DNA of 38,883 bases, from positions 1 to 38,883 of the forward strand of contig JANNCN010000175.1 of assembly GCA_031386665.1 (NCBI GenBank), in the 5' to 3' direction. The first letter of the stretch is position 1; every line of letters begins with the position of its first letter. A program made the position numbers and the translations under genes. The notes beneath the pieces were generated by a model. It searched no databases and was not told where the DNA came from. It saw nothing but the letters and a program-made list of their open reading frames with translations. Origin of the DNA: JANYCG01 sp031386665. GTDB lineage: Bacteria; Pseudomonadota; Gammaproteobacteria; Burkholderiales; Burkholderiaceae_C. This document shows positions 8,180 to 16,436 of this stretch, piece by piece.

Positions 8180-8362
8180 AATGTGCCTTCGTGTTGGTGA
8201 AGTCTCGTCATTTTCTAAAAAGTAATGTGTTTAACAATTTTTCGGTAAGCTTTTGCATCCTAGCTATAAAATCATCGGTGTTGTTTGACGGATTGGAATG
8301 AATGGTTGAATAATTAGAAAGTGTTTTTAGTAAAATTGTCATAAAAATGACCGTCGCTGCTG
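8180..8362. promoter_or_regulatory. Divergent LysR/ABC operon control region
   Basis: This 183-base gap is markedly AT-rich compared with its neighbours and separates a LysR-type gene from the divergent ABC operon. That is the classic arrangement in which the regulator controls the target operon and itself from T-N11-A boxes. Several TA-rich stretches are present (for example around 8230-8275 and 8310-8345), but I cannot name one box with confidence. Confidence 0.45.
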
Positions 8363-9250
8363 ATGAAAAGACTCTGCCCCACCATTCACGAGCTGTTGGC
8401 CTTCGATGCCGTTGCGCGCACAGAGAGCCTGACCCAAGCGGCCAGCATCCTGTGCATCACGATCAGCGCCGTGAGCAAACAAATCTCAAGTCTGGAGGGG
8501 TTCGTGGGTCGACAACTGCTGCAGAAAAGCGGGCGTGGCGTGGCGTTGACCAGTCACGGACAGATTTACTGGCAAAAAATCTCTGGCAGTCTCCGCGCTC
8601 TAGAAACTGCCACCTTCGAGATGCGGTCGGGTGATGGCGACACTGGAATTTTGACCTTGGCCAGTGTACCGACGTTTTTAACCAAGTGGTTGATCCCCCG
8701 ACTTCCTGATTTTCGCAAAACGGCACCCAACGTGACGCTAAGTTTCAGCCAGCACCTGGGTGCGTTTGACGAGATGCCCGCCGGTGTGGACATCGCCATT
8801 CGCTACGGCCATGGCGAATGGCCAGGCGTAGTGTCTGACTACATTTCGGGCAAAGAGTTTGTGCTAATCGCCTCCCCCGACTTGGTGGCTAGTGATCACT
8901 TGAAATCGCCGCCAGACATCCTCAAGAGCACGCTGCTGCACCATGACGGCGCGCCGACTGCCTGGCGACAATGGGCTTCTAACAGTGGCGTGGCCGAGTC
9001 AAGCGTTCGGTCTGGCCCACGCTTTGCGCAGTATTCAGCGGTGATACAAGCCGTGGTGAGCGGGCTGGGTGTTGGACTTGTTCCCCGTATTCTGGTGCAG
9101 CAAGAGCTGGCAGATACCTATGTAGTGGTGCCGTTCGGCGAGCCGATCACGGTCAATCAGGGGCATTACCTTTGCTTTAAACCCGAGCGCGCGCGACTAC
9201 CTGTTCTGGCCGCATTCCGAAGCTGGGTGTTGGCGCAGGTGTCGACCTGA
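8363..9250 (+). CDS. LysR family transcriptional regulator (GcvA-like)
   Basis: A 295-residue LysR regulator. The N-terminal winged helix-turn-helix spans about 5-65 (ELLAFDAVARTESLTQAASILCITISAVSKQI is the recognition region), and the effector-binding domain spans about 90-290. Segments such as VDIAIRYGHGEWPGV and ASPDLV resemble the GcvA/AmpR-type subgroup. It lies divergent to the ABC importer operon ending at 8179, so that operon is its likely target; the inducer would be the imported substrate or a product. The gene starts at ATG 8363 shortly after a purine-poor leader. Confidence 0.92.
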   Translation: MKRLCPTIHELLAFDAVARTESLTQAASILCITISAVSKQISSLEGFVGRQLLQKSGRGVALTSHGQIYWQKISGSLRALETATFEMRSGDGDTGILTLASVPTFLTKWLIPRLPDFRKTAPNVTLSFSQHLGAFDEMPAGVDIAIRYGHGEWPGVVSDYISGKEFVLIASPDLVASDHLKSPPDILKSTLLHHDGAPTAWRQWASNSGVAESSVRSGPRFAQYSAVIQAVVSGLGVGLVPRILVQQELADTYVVVPFGEPITVNQGHYLCFKPERARLPVLAAFRSWVLAQVST

Positions 9251-9263
9251 TACGCTCAAATTC

Positions 9264-9277
9264 ACCACAATTGTGGT
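9264..9277. terminator. Hairpin downstream of the LysR gene
   Basis: ACCACAATTGTGGT is a perfect 14-base palindrome 14 bases after the LysR stop. It is followed by a run of A rather than T on the plus strand, so it is not a canonical intrinsic terminator for the LysR gene. It may act as an mRNA 3' stabiliser and it occupies the place of the palindromic terminators seen next to the other two copies of the AT-rich repeat. Confidence 0.35.
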
Positions 9278-9280
9278 AAA

Positions 9281-9370
9281 AAAATGCCCAAATTCAGAAT
9301 TTTTCTCGAATTGTGAAATAAATATGCCTCTAGCCCACGATTAATGGACATAGTTTGCTATATAAATAAT
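9281..9370 (+). repeat. AT-rich convergent-gap repeat, copy A
   Basis: Shares AAAATGCCCAAAT, then GCCTCTAGCCC, then the mini-hairpin ATAGTTTGCTAT with copies at 21948 and 34765. It lies between the convergent ends of the LysR gene and the dppF-like gene. Confidence 0.7.
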
Positions 9371-9387
9371 TTCAACGCAATTGAAGA

Positions 9388-10425
9388 CTAAATTCGACCT
9401 TCGTCCACCGCATGGCAGGCAATCTGGCTGCCGTCGGTCATTTTCAAAACCGGACGCTCCACCCGGCAGCGCTCATTGGCGTGCGGGCAGCGCGGGTTGA
9501 AGGCGCAGCCCGGCGGCGGGTTCAGGGGGTTGGGCACCTCGCCTTGCACGGGGGTGCGGGCGCGGCCGACGTCGTGCATTTTGGGAATCGCGTCCAGCAG
9601 CATGCGGGTGTAGGGGTGGCGCGGCTGGGCAAACAGCGTTTGTTTGGGGGCCAGTTCCACCAAACGACCCAGGTACATCACACCCACCTGGTCGCTCACG
9701 TGGCGCACCACGGCCAGGTTGTGCGAGATGAACAGGTAGGTCAACCCCATGTTGCGCTGCAGGTCTTTCATGATGTTCAAAACCTGCGCTTGCACGCTCA
9801 CATCCAGCGCACTGGTGGGCTCGTCGCAAACCAGAAAATCAGGTTGCGTCGCCAAGGCGCGGGCGATGGAAATGCGCTGACGCTGCCCGCCCGAGAACTG
9901 GTGCGGGTACTTCACGGCGTCCAGCGGGCTTAACCCCACCGACTGAAGCAGCCCGGCAACGCGGTCTGTCAAGGCGGCGGGTTCGGTGACCAGGCCGTGT
10001 TCAGCCAGTGGCTCGCCCACAATGTCTTGCACCAGCCAGCGCGGGTTGAGCGACGCATACGGATCCTGAAAAATCATTTGGATGCGGCGGCGCAGTTGGC
10101 GGCCTTCAGGGGTTTTGAAGGCAGCGTGCGCGTCTTGACCGTCAAAATTGAAGCCGCCACGGGTGGGGGCGTACAAGCCCACCAGCAGCTTGGCCACGGT
10201 GCTTTTGCCGCAACCCGATTCACCCACCAAAGCCAGAGTTTTGCCTTTTTCAATCTCGAAACTCACGCCATCCACGGCATGCAGCAAAACCCGGGGTTTG
10301 CGCTCGAGCACGCGGTTGAGCCACGGGGCCGACACGTCGAAAGTCATGGCGAGGTCGGTGGCCTGAACTAGAGCGGCTGATCTGTTGACCCCCACGCTTG
10401 ATGCGTTTTGTTCTGCGCTGCTCAT
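9388..10425 (-). CDS. Dipeptide/oligopeptide ABC transporter ATPase (DppF/OppF type)
   Basis: A 345-residue ATPase. Walker A is GESGCGKST (68-76), the signature is FSGGQRQRISIARALA, Walker B is FLVCDEPTSALD, and the C-terminal oligopeptide-transporter extension carries PPPGCAFNPRCPHANERC with its conserved cysteines (these often hold an Fe-S cluster in the family). It is the last gene of the operon; its start overlaps the stop of the DppD-type gene by four bases. It works as a heterodimer with that protein to drive peptide or acyl-amino-acid import. Confidence 0.93.
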   Translation of the reverse strand: MSSAEQNASSVGVNRSAALVQATDLAMTFDVSAPWLNRVLERKPRVLLHAVDGVSFEIEKGKTLALVGESGCGKSTVAKLLVGLYAPTRGGFNFDGQDAHAAFKTPEGRQLRRRIQMIFQDPYASLNPRWLVQDIVGEPLAEHGLVTEPAALTDRVAGLLQSVGLSPLDAVKYPHQFSGGQRQRISIARALATQPDFLVCDEPTSALDVSVQAQVLNIMKDLQRNMGLTYLFISHNLAVVRHVSDQVGVMYLGRLVELAPKQTLFAQPRHPYTRMLLDAIPKMHDVGRARTPVQGEVPNPLNPPPGCAFNPRCPHANERCRVERPVLKMTDGSQIACHAVDEGRI

Positions 10426-11396
10426 CGTGTCGCCCCGTCATGCAGCCAGCAGGCGGCGCGGGTGGATCCGGCGTTCATCAGGTCGGGGCGGTCTGTTTTG
10501 CACCGGGCGAAGACTTCAGGGCAGCGCGGGTTGTAGGCGCAGCCGACTGGAATCGCGTTCAGGCGAGGCATGGCACCGTCAATTTGGCGCAGGCGTTCGC
10601 GGTCTTGGGTGATGTCGGGAATCGCCGCCATCAGGCCATCGGTGTAAGGGTGAGCGGGGCGGTTGATGACGGCCTGCACCGGGCCGATTTCAGCAATGCG
10701 CCCAGCGTACAGCACGGCCACGCGGTCGCAGGTTTCGGCAATCACACCCATGTCGTGGGTGATCAACATCACGGCGGCACCCCGGTCTTTGCAGATCTTC
10801 TTCAACAGCGAGATAATTTGCGCCTGAATCGACACGTCCAGAGCGGTGGTCGGCTCGTCGGCCACGATCAATTGCGGTTCTGCCGCCAAAGCCAGCGCAA
10901 TCACCACCCGCTGGCGCATGCCGCCGCTGAACTGGTGCGGGTAATGGTCAATGCGCTCAGCCGCCGCTGGAATCCCCGTGTCTTGCAGCAGCGAGATGGC
11001 GCGGGCCTTGGCCTCTTTGGGGTTAACGGGCAAGTGCGCCAAAATGGTTTCAATCAGCTGTGCGCCAACTGACATCAGCGGGTTGAGTGAAGTCAACGGG
11101 TCTTGAAAAATGGCCCCAATGCGCCGCCCCCGAATGTGCCGCATGGCGTCGAACCCCAGGTTGTCAATTCGCTCGCCTTGCAACAAAATTTGGCCGCCCG
11201 CGATGCGCCCCGGTGGCTCCAGCAGGCCAATGATGGCGGCACCCGTGAGCGATTTGCCCGCGCCAGATTCGCCCACCACGCCCAAAATCTCGCCGGGCGC
11301 GATGCTGAATGAAATGTCGTCAATGGCCCGAAGGGTACCGTGGCGGCTAGGGAATTCGACGACGAGGTTTTTTACTTCTAAAAGGGGGGAACTCAT
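10422..11396 (-). CDS. Dipeptide/oligopeptide ABC transporter ATPase (DppD/OppD type)
   Basis: A 324-residue ATPase with Walker A GESGAGKSL (about 39-47), signature FSGGMRQRVVIALALA, Walker B LIVADEPTTALD and the C-terminal extension VGCAYNPRCPEVFARC. The Walker A ends in KSL rather than KST/KSV, as seen in several OppD-like proteins. It starts four bases after the DppC-like gene stop and overlaps the next gene by four bases, so it is tightly coupled. Gene symbols are not given because the transported substrate is uncertain. Confidence 0.93.
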   Translation of the reverse strand: MSSPLLEVKNLVVEFPSRHGTLRAIDDISFSIAPGEILGVVGESGAGKSLTGAAIIGLLEPPGRIAGGQILLQGERIDNLGFDAMRHIRGRRIGAIFQDPLTSLNPLMSVGAQLIETILAHLPVNPKEAKARAISLLQDTGIPAAAERIDHYPHQFSGGMRQRVVIALALAAEPQLIVADEPTTALDVSIQAQIISLLKKICKDRGAAVMLITHDMGVIAETCDRVAVLYAGRIAEIGPVQAVINRPAHPYTDGLMAAIPDITQDRERLRQIDGAMPRLNAIPVGCAYNPRCPEVFARCKTDRPDLMNAGSTRAACWLHDGATR

Positions 11397-11400
11397 GCGG

Positions 11401-12312
11401 TCACCTCAAACGCGGGTTCAGCGCGTCGCGCAGCCAGTCGCCCAGCAAATTGACGCTGAGCGAAATCGCCACCAGCATCAAGCCGGGGAACACGGTGATC
11501 CACCATTCGCCGGAAAACAAAAAGTCTTTGCCGACGCTGATCAAAGTGCCCAGCGACGGCGTGGTCACGGGTGCGCCAACGCCCAAAAACGACAACGTGG
11601 CCTCAATGATGATGGCGGTGGCGACTTGCAGTGTGGCCAGCACCATGACCGGTCCCATCACATTGGGCAGCACATGGCGGCGCATGATGCGAAACGGGGC
11701 CACGCCCGTGACGCGGGCGGCTTGCACGTATTCTTTGTTACGCTCCACCAAGGTTGAGCCGCGCACCGTTCGGGCATAGGGCACCCAGCCCGACAGCGTG
11801 ATGGAGATGATCAACACCCCAAACGCTAGCGAGCCCTGCGCATTGGGAAACAGCGCACGGCCCACCCCGGCGATCAGCAGTGCTATCAAAATGGCGGGGA
11901 AAGACAGCATCACGTCGCACAAGCGCATCAACACCGAATCAACCCAGCCGCCGACAAAGCCTGAAATCAACCCGACTGTCACGCCAATCAGCATCGACAA
12001 AACAACCGAGGCGAAGCCCACCACCAAGGAGATGCGCGCGCCATACATGATGGCCGACAGAATATCCCGGCCCTGGCTGTCAGTGCCCAACAGGTATTTG
12101 GTGCTGCCATTGGCCTCCCAGGCGGGGGGCAGGCGCGAATCGCCCAGTTCCAGCGTGGCCAAGTCAAACGGGTTGTGCGGGGCAATGCTGCCTGCAAACA
12201 CCGAGCTGAAAATGCACACAAAGGCCACCACTGCCGCCGCAATCGCCAATGGCGAATTGCGAAAGCTGTAGCCTACATCACCCGCCCACCAGCGGGTTAC
12301 CGCGCCGATCAT
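11401..12312 (-). CDS. Dipeptide/oligopeptide ABC transporter permease (DppC type)
   Basis: A 303-residue permease. The N-terminal OppC-type anchor helix (about 20-40) is followed by the periplasmic loop with LGTDSQGRDILSAIMYGARISL, a DppC/OppC hallmark, then five more membrane segments and the EAA loop YVQAARVTGVAPFRIMRRHVLPN. It forms the channel together with the DppB-type permease encoded first in the operon (15214-16194). The start lies nine bases after the stop of the binding-protein gene. Confidence 0.92.
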   Translation of the reverse strand: MIGAVTRWWAGDVGYSFRNSPLAIAAAVVAFVCIFSSVFAGSIAPHNPFDLATLELGDSRLPPAWEANGSTKYLLGTDSQGRDILSAIMYGARISLVVGFASVVLSMLIGVTVGLISGFVGGWVDSVLMRLCDVMLSFPAILIALLIAGVGRALFPNAQGSLAFGVLIISITLSGWVPYARTVRGSTLVERNKEYVQAARVTGVAPFRIMRRHVLPNVMGPVMVLATLQVATAIIIEATLSFLGVGAPVTTPSLGTLISVGKDFLFSGEWWITVFPGLMLVAISLSVNLLGDWLRDALNPRLR

Positions 12313-12321
12313 AGGCGCTCT

Positions 12322-13905
12322 TTACTTGTTGACCTTGACGTACTTCCAGGGCATTTCATTGCCAGGTTGTTGCACCATATCGATGGTCTTTTTGACGCCC
12401 CAGTTCAGTGCCTGCTGGTGCAAAGGAATGTGGCCAATGTCGTCCTGGTGGATTTTGATGGCTTCGCGGATCATCTCGTTGCGCTTTTTGTCGTCGGTTT
12501 CAGACCCGACCAGGGTGGTCAGCTCGTCAATACGGGCATTGCTGTAGGCACCCAAATTGAACTGGCCGCGCCCGCCGTCACCGGGCGACGCCATGATGGG
12601 GTACATGACGTTGTGCGCGTCCACCGTGCTGGAAGTCCAGCCCAGCATGTAAAAGCTGGTGTCGCGGCGCAAGATTTTGGGGAAGTAGGTGCCCTTGGTT
12701 TCGGCTTCCAGGTTGATTTTGACGCCAATTTTGGCCAGGTTGGCCGCAGCCGCCTGGCAAATTGCCGCGTCGTTCACATAGCGGTCGTTCGGGCAATTCA
12801 GCTTGACTTCAAAGCCATTGGGGTAACCGGCATCAGCCAGCAGTTTTTTGGCACCGTCCGGGTCAAACGCCAAGCGCTTGGCCAAATCGGGCGCAAAACC
12901 TTTGACTTGCGCCGGGAACATGCCCGCGCTGGCCACGCCCGCACCGCGCATGACGTTTTTCAAAATCGCATCTTCGTCAATGGCTTGGTAAAAAGCCTGA
13001 CGCACGCGCTTGTCTTTGAACGGGTTTTTGCCTTTGACGTTAGAGAACAAAAGCTCATCGCGCTTTTGGTCCATGCCAAAAAAGATGATGCGCAGCTCGG
13101 GGCCTTGCATGACTTTCAGGTTGGCGTTGCTCTTGATGCGCTCCACGTCTTGCACGGGCACGGGCTCCATCACGTCAACTTCGCCAGACAGCAGAGCCGC
13201 CACGCGGGTGGAGTCATTGCCAATGGGGGTGAAAATCACTTCATCGACATTGGTGTCAAGCTTGCCCCAATAGCTGCCATTGCGCGAAAAAGTAGATCGC
13301 ACGTTGGGCTGGCGCTCACGGGCACGGAAAGGCCCAGTGCCATTGGCACGGAATGACGCCGCGTTTTCAATGCCTTTGCGGCGATCTACTGGCTTGGTGG
13401 CTTGGTTGTCTTCGCACCACTTTTTGCTCATGATCAACAAGCCGATGAACAGGTCTGGCAAGATGGGGAAGGGCGAGTTGGTGACAAAGTCAATGGTGTG
13501 GTCGTCAATTTTTTTGGCTTCTTTTACAATGCCGACATAGCTTTTCATGTCAGAGCCGGGGTCACGAGCGCGCTCGACCGTGAAAATCACGTCGTCTGCC
13601 GTAAAAGGTGTGCCGTCATGAAACTTCACGCCTTTGCGCAAGTTGAAGCGCCACACTGTGGGTGACACTTGTTTCCAGTCGGTTGCCAAACCGGGGGTGA
13701 GTTTGTAATTGCGGTCGCGGTCGACCAAAGACTCAAACACATTGCGCAACACAGTCAGCTGCAACGATTCATTCAACGAATGGGGGTCCAGCGACAAGGC
13801 ATCGCCTTGGTTGGCGATTTTCAGGGTCACGGCGGACGCTGAAAAAGAAGCCGCGACCAAGGTGGCAGCGACAAGCAAGCTAATTGAATTCTTTTGGAGT
13901 TTCAT
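12322..13905 (-). CDS. ABC transporter substrate-binding protein, family 5 (DppA type)
   Basis: A 527-residue periplasmic solute-binding protein family 5 member. The signal peptide MKLQKNSISLLVAATLVAASFSASA ends at about 25. The family signature region VWRFNLRKGVKFHDGTPFTADDVIFTVERA is intact at about 80-110. The frame stays open 59 codons further upstream to 14082, but those residues overlap the M20 hydrolase gene and are not signal-like; the ATG at 13905 is clearly the start. It captures peptides or acylated amino acids and delivers them to the DppB/DppC-type channel. The hydrolase gene upstream hints that the ligand contains an amide bond. Confidence 0.94.
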   Translation of the reverse strand: MKLQKNSISLLVAATLVAASFSASAVTLKIANQGDALSLDPHSLNESLQLTVLRNVFESLVDRDRNYKLTPGLATDWKQVSPTVWRFNLRKGVKFHDGTPFTADDVIFTVERARDPGSDMKSYVGIVKEAKKIDDHTIDFVTNSPFPILPDLFIGLLIMSKKWCEDNQATKPVDRRKGIENAASFRANGTGPFRARERQPNVRSTFSRNGSYWGKLDTNVDEVIFTPIGNDSTRVAALLSGEVDVMEPVPVQDVERIKSNANLKVMQGPELRIIFFGMDQKRDELLFSNVKGKNPFKDKRVRQAFYQAIDEDAILKNVMRGAGVASAGMFPAQVKGFAPDLAKRLAFDPDGAKKLLADAGYPNGFEVKLNCPNDRYVNDAAICQAAAANLAKIGVKINLEAETKGTYFPKILRRDTSFYMLGWTSSTVDAHNVMYPIMASPGDGGRGQFNLGAYSNARIDELTTLVGSETDDKKRNEMIREAIKIHQDDIGHIPLHQQALNWGVKKTIDMVQQPGNEMPWKYVKVNK

Positions 13906-13942
13906 GAAAGTTTCCAGGTTGAGAAATTGAGGGTTAAAAAAG

Positions 13943-15214
13943 TCAGAGGGCAGCCAAAGGCATCGCCTGTTCGGCCAGGCCCGCATGCAGCGCCGAGCCC
14001 AAAGGCAAAATGTCGTCATTGAAGTCGTAACGGCTGTTGTGCAAAAAGCTGGTGCCCACTCCGTTGTCAGCGCCTTGGCCAATGCGCAAGTAAGCGCCCG
14101 GTTTGGCTTGCAGCATGAACGAAAAATCTTCAGCGCCCATGCTGGGTTCCATGTCGCGCACTACCTTATCAAAGCCGACCAGGCTTTGCGCCACCTCGGC
14201 CGCAAAGTGCGACTCGGCCACCGAGTTGATGGTCGCGGGGTAACCGTCTTCGTAGGTGACCAAGGCCGTGGCACCAAAGCCTTGGGCAATGGCGCTGCAA
14301 AGTTCTGCCAAGCGACGCTGAATGGTTGCTTTGGTTTTGGGGTTGAAGGTGCGCACGGTGCCCACCAGGGTGGCGCTGCCCGGAATCACGCTGGTGGCCG
14401 TCAATTCACCAGCGCGCATGGCGCAAATGCTGATAACGGCGCTGTCAATCGGCTTGACGTTGCGCGACACAATGCTTTGAATGGCCGTGATCAGGTGAGC
14501 GCTGACAAGCACCGGGTCCACCGTGTTGTAAGCATGGGCACCATGGCCGCCATAGCCTGTGACTTCGATTTTGATTCGGTCAGACGCCGCCATCATCGGG
14601 CCGGGGTTGACGCCAATGGTGCCCGCGCGCATGCCAGGCGAGTTGTGCATGCCATAGACTGATTGCACAGGAAAGCGGTCAAACAAACCGTCCTGCAGCA
14701 TGGCGCGCGCGCCTGCGTAGCCTTCTTCACCGGGCTGAAAAATCAGCACGGCCGTGCCATCGAAATTGCGAGTTTCGGCCAGGTAACGCGCTGCGCCAAT
14801 CAGCATGGCGGTGTGGCCGTCGTGGCCGCAAGCGTGCATCAAACCGGCCCTGGCGGATTTCCAGCCAAAGTCGTTGTGCTCCGGCAGGGGCAGGGCGTCC
14901 ATGTCCGCTCGCAGGCCAATCATTTTGCCGCTGGTGTTCCTTTTCCCTCGAACAATCCCAACCACACCAGTTTTGCCAATGTGGGTGTGGACTTCGTCAA
15001 CCCCGCAGAGTTTCAAAGCGGCTGAGACGCGGCCAGATGTGTAAATCTCTTCATAGCCCAATTCCGGGTTGGCATGCAAGTCGCGCCGAAAGGCAGTCAA
15101 CTCAGGGTGAAACTGGGCGATGTGGGCGAAGGCTCGGCCACTGCCATAGGCTTTTCCACCAAGTTGGCCTGCAAGCCTTGCCGTGTTGGTTGAAATAAAT
15201 GCTGAATCAGACAT
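13943..15214 (-). CDS. M20 family amidohydrolase (hippurate hydrolase-like)
   Basis: A 423-residue zinc or cobalt-dependent M20 peptidase-like hydrolase that cleaves N-acyl amino acids or related amides in the cytoplasm. Visible motifs are LRADMDALPLPE (about 101-112), metal-binding HACGHDGH (127-134), the catalytic/metal pair EEG with Glu163-Glu164, and MGAEDFSFML near the C-terminus. The N-terminus carries about 35 residues before the usual RRDLHANPELGYEE start. The ATG at 15214 shares one base with the TGA of the upstream permease; the preceding TTG would add one residue only. It is embedded between dppB- and dppA-like genes, so it very likely hydrolyses the imported substrate. Confidence 0.93.
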   Translation of the reverse strand: MSDSAFISTNTARLAGQLGGKAYGSGRAFAHIAQFHPELTAFRRDLHANPELGYEEIYTSGRVSAALKLCGVDEVHTHIGKTGVVGIVRGKRNTSGKMIGLRADMDALPLPEHNDFGWKSARAGLMHACGHDGHTAMLIGAARYLAETRNFDGTAVLIFQPGEEGYAGARAMLQDGLFDRFPVQSVYGMHNSPGMRAGTIGVNPGPMMAASDRIKIEVTGYGGHGAHAYNTVDPVLVSAHLITAIQSIVSRNVKPIDSAVISICAMRAGELTATSVIPGSATLVGTVRTFNPKTKATIQRRLAELCSAIAQGFGATALVTYEDGYPATINSVAESHFAAEVAQSLVGFDKVVRDMEPSMGAEDFSFMLQAKPGAYLRIGQGADNGVGTSFLHNSRYDFNDDILPLGSALHAGLAEQAMPLAAL

Positions 15215-16194
15215 CAATGTCCTCCTGCCCGGCTCATGCGCAAGCGCGGGTCAACTACAAAGTAAAGCAAATCAACCACCAGGTTGATGGCCACAAAAAT
15301 CAGGGCAATCAGGCACAAATAGGCGGCCATCACCGGAATGTCGGCAAAGGTAACGGCTTGAATGAACAAAAGCCCCATGCCAGGCCACTGGAACACGGTC
15401 TCAGTGATGATGGCAAACGCGATCAGGCCGCCCAATTGCAGTCCCGTGATGGTCATGACCGGAACGAGGGTGTTTTTAAGCGCATGGCCAAAATGAATGG
15501 CACGATTGCTCAGTCCCCTGGCGCGCGCAAATTTGACGTAATCGGTGCGCAACACTTCCATCATTTCTGAGCGCACCAAGCGCATCACCAAGGTCAGTTG
15601 AAACACAGCCAGAGTGATGGCGGGCAGCACGATGTGATGCCAACCGTCCAGGGTCATCAAGCCGCTTGACCACCAGCCAATTTTGACGGACTCGCCCCGG
15701 CCAAAACTTGGGAACCAGCCCAGCTGCACGGCAAACACCAAAATCAGCAAAATGCCAATCAGAAATGTAGGCAAAGACACGCCAATCAGCGAGACCGTCA
15801 TGAACACATGGCTCAGGAAGCTGTTGCGTTTGAGGGCGGCGTAAACGCCCATGGGAATACCCAGAACCAGGGCCATGGTCGCGGCAACCAGGGCCAGTTC
15901 AAGTGTGGCGGGAAAGCGCTCTGAAATCAGCCGGGAGACTTTGGCACCTTGGCGTAGCGACAGCCCAAATTCGCCTTGCACGGCATTGATCAAAAAGTGC
16001 CAATACTGCACAAAAAATGGCTGATCCAAACCCAAGTCGGTGCGCAACTGGACAATTTGGTCTGGTTTGGCGTCTTGCCCGAGCAAGGACAAAACCGGGT
16101 CGCCCACGTACTGAAACAGCATGAACGCGATGAAAGCCACAACGACCATCACGATCAGGGCTTGAATCAGGCGTTGCAAAACAAAAGCGAACAT
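15214..16194 (-). CDS. Dipeptide/oligopeptide ABC transporter permease (DppB type)
   Basis: A 326-residue permease that opens the operon. It starts MFAFVLQRLIQALIVMVVVAFIAF (first membrane helix) and carries the DppB-type periplasmic domain with LGLDQPFFVQYWHFL, then FGLSLRQG, further helices and the EAA loop DYVKFARARGLSNRAIHFGHALKNTL. The frame is open to 16689, but residues before the ATG at 16194 overlap the DUF3047 gene in antisense and do not look like protein. No strong ribosome binding site is seen upstream, so an alternative nearby start is possible. Confidence 0.92.
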   Translation of the reverse strand: MFAFVLQRLIQALIVMVVVAFIAFMLFQYVGDPVLSLLGQDAKPDQIVQLRTDLGLDQPFFVQYWHFLINAVQGEFGLSLRQGAKVSRLISERFPATLELALVAATMALVLGIPMGVYAALKRNSFLSHVFMTVSLIGVSLPTFLIGILLILVFAVQLGWFPSFGRGESVKIGWWSSGLMTLDGWHHIVLPAITLAVFQLTLVMRLVRSEMMEVLRTDYVKFARARGLSNRAIHFGHALKNTLVPVMTITGLQLGGLIAFAIITETVFQWPGMGLLFIQAVTFADIPVMAAYLCLIALIFVAINLVVDLLYFVVDPRLRMSRAGGH

Positions 16195-16360
16195 GGGGCA
16201 AAGAGCAATCGAAAAAACAAATCTAACGAAGCATTTGAATTTACCAGAGCAATTGTCATGCCGATACGGGGGTTTCCATGATGCATGAGCGCTGGCGCAC
16301 TCGATCAGTGCAGCCCGGCAGCAGCATTGGCGAGGCCAAAGGTTCGAAGAGCAAGATATA

Positions 16361-16384
16361 CAACTAGACCAAGATCTAGAGTTG
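16361..16384. promoter_or_regulatory. Imperfect palindrome upstream of the dpp-like operon
   Basis: The sequence from 16361 to 16384 pairs CAAC with GTTG and CTAGA with TCTAG, with one extra base in the right arm. It lies about 170 bases upstream of the dppB-like start and 53 bases downstream (in the minus sense) of the DUF3047 stop. It could be an operator for the peptide operon or a weak hairpin ending the DUF3047 transcript. The rest of the gap (16195-16436) shows nothing else I can name. Confidence 0.3.
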
Positions 16385-16436
16385 GAGCCTGAGCTTGCGC
16401 AGGTTCGGTCAGCCTGAAAAAACTCGTGAGACGACT

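Noticed and set aside
12175..13356. A 393-codon plus-strand open frame opposite the DppA-like gene
   Set aside because: It is the antisense shadow of a well-supported binding-protein gene; its translation has no recognisable domain and is rich in His/Gln/Arg as expected of GC-rich antisense frames.
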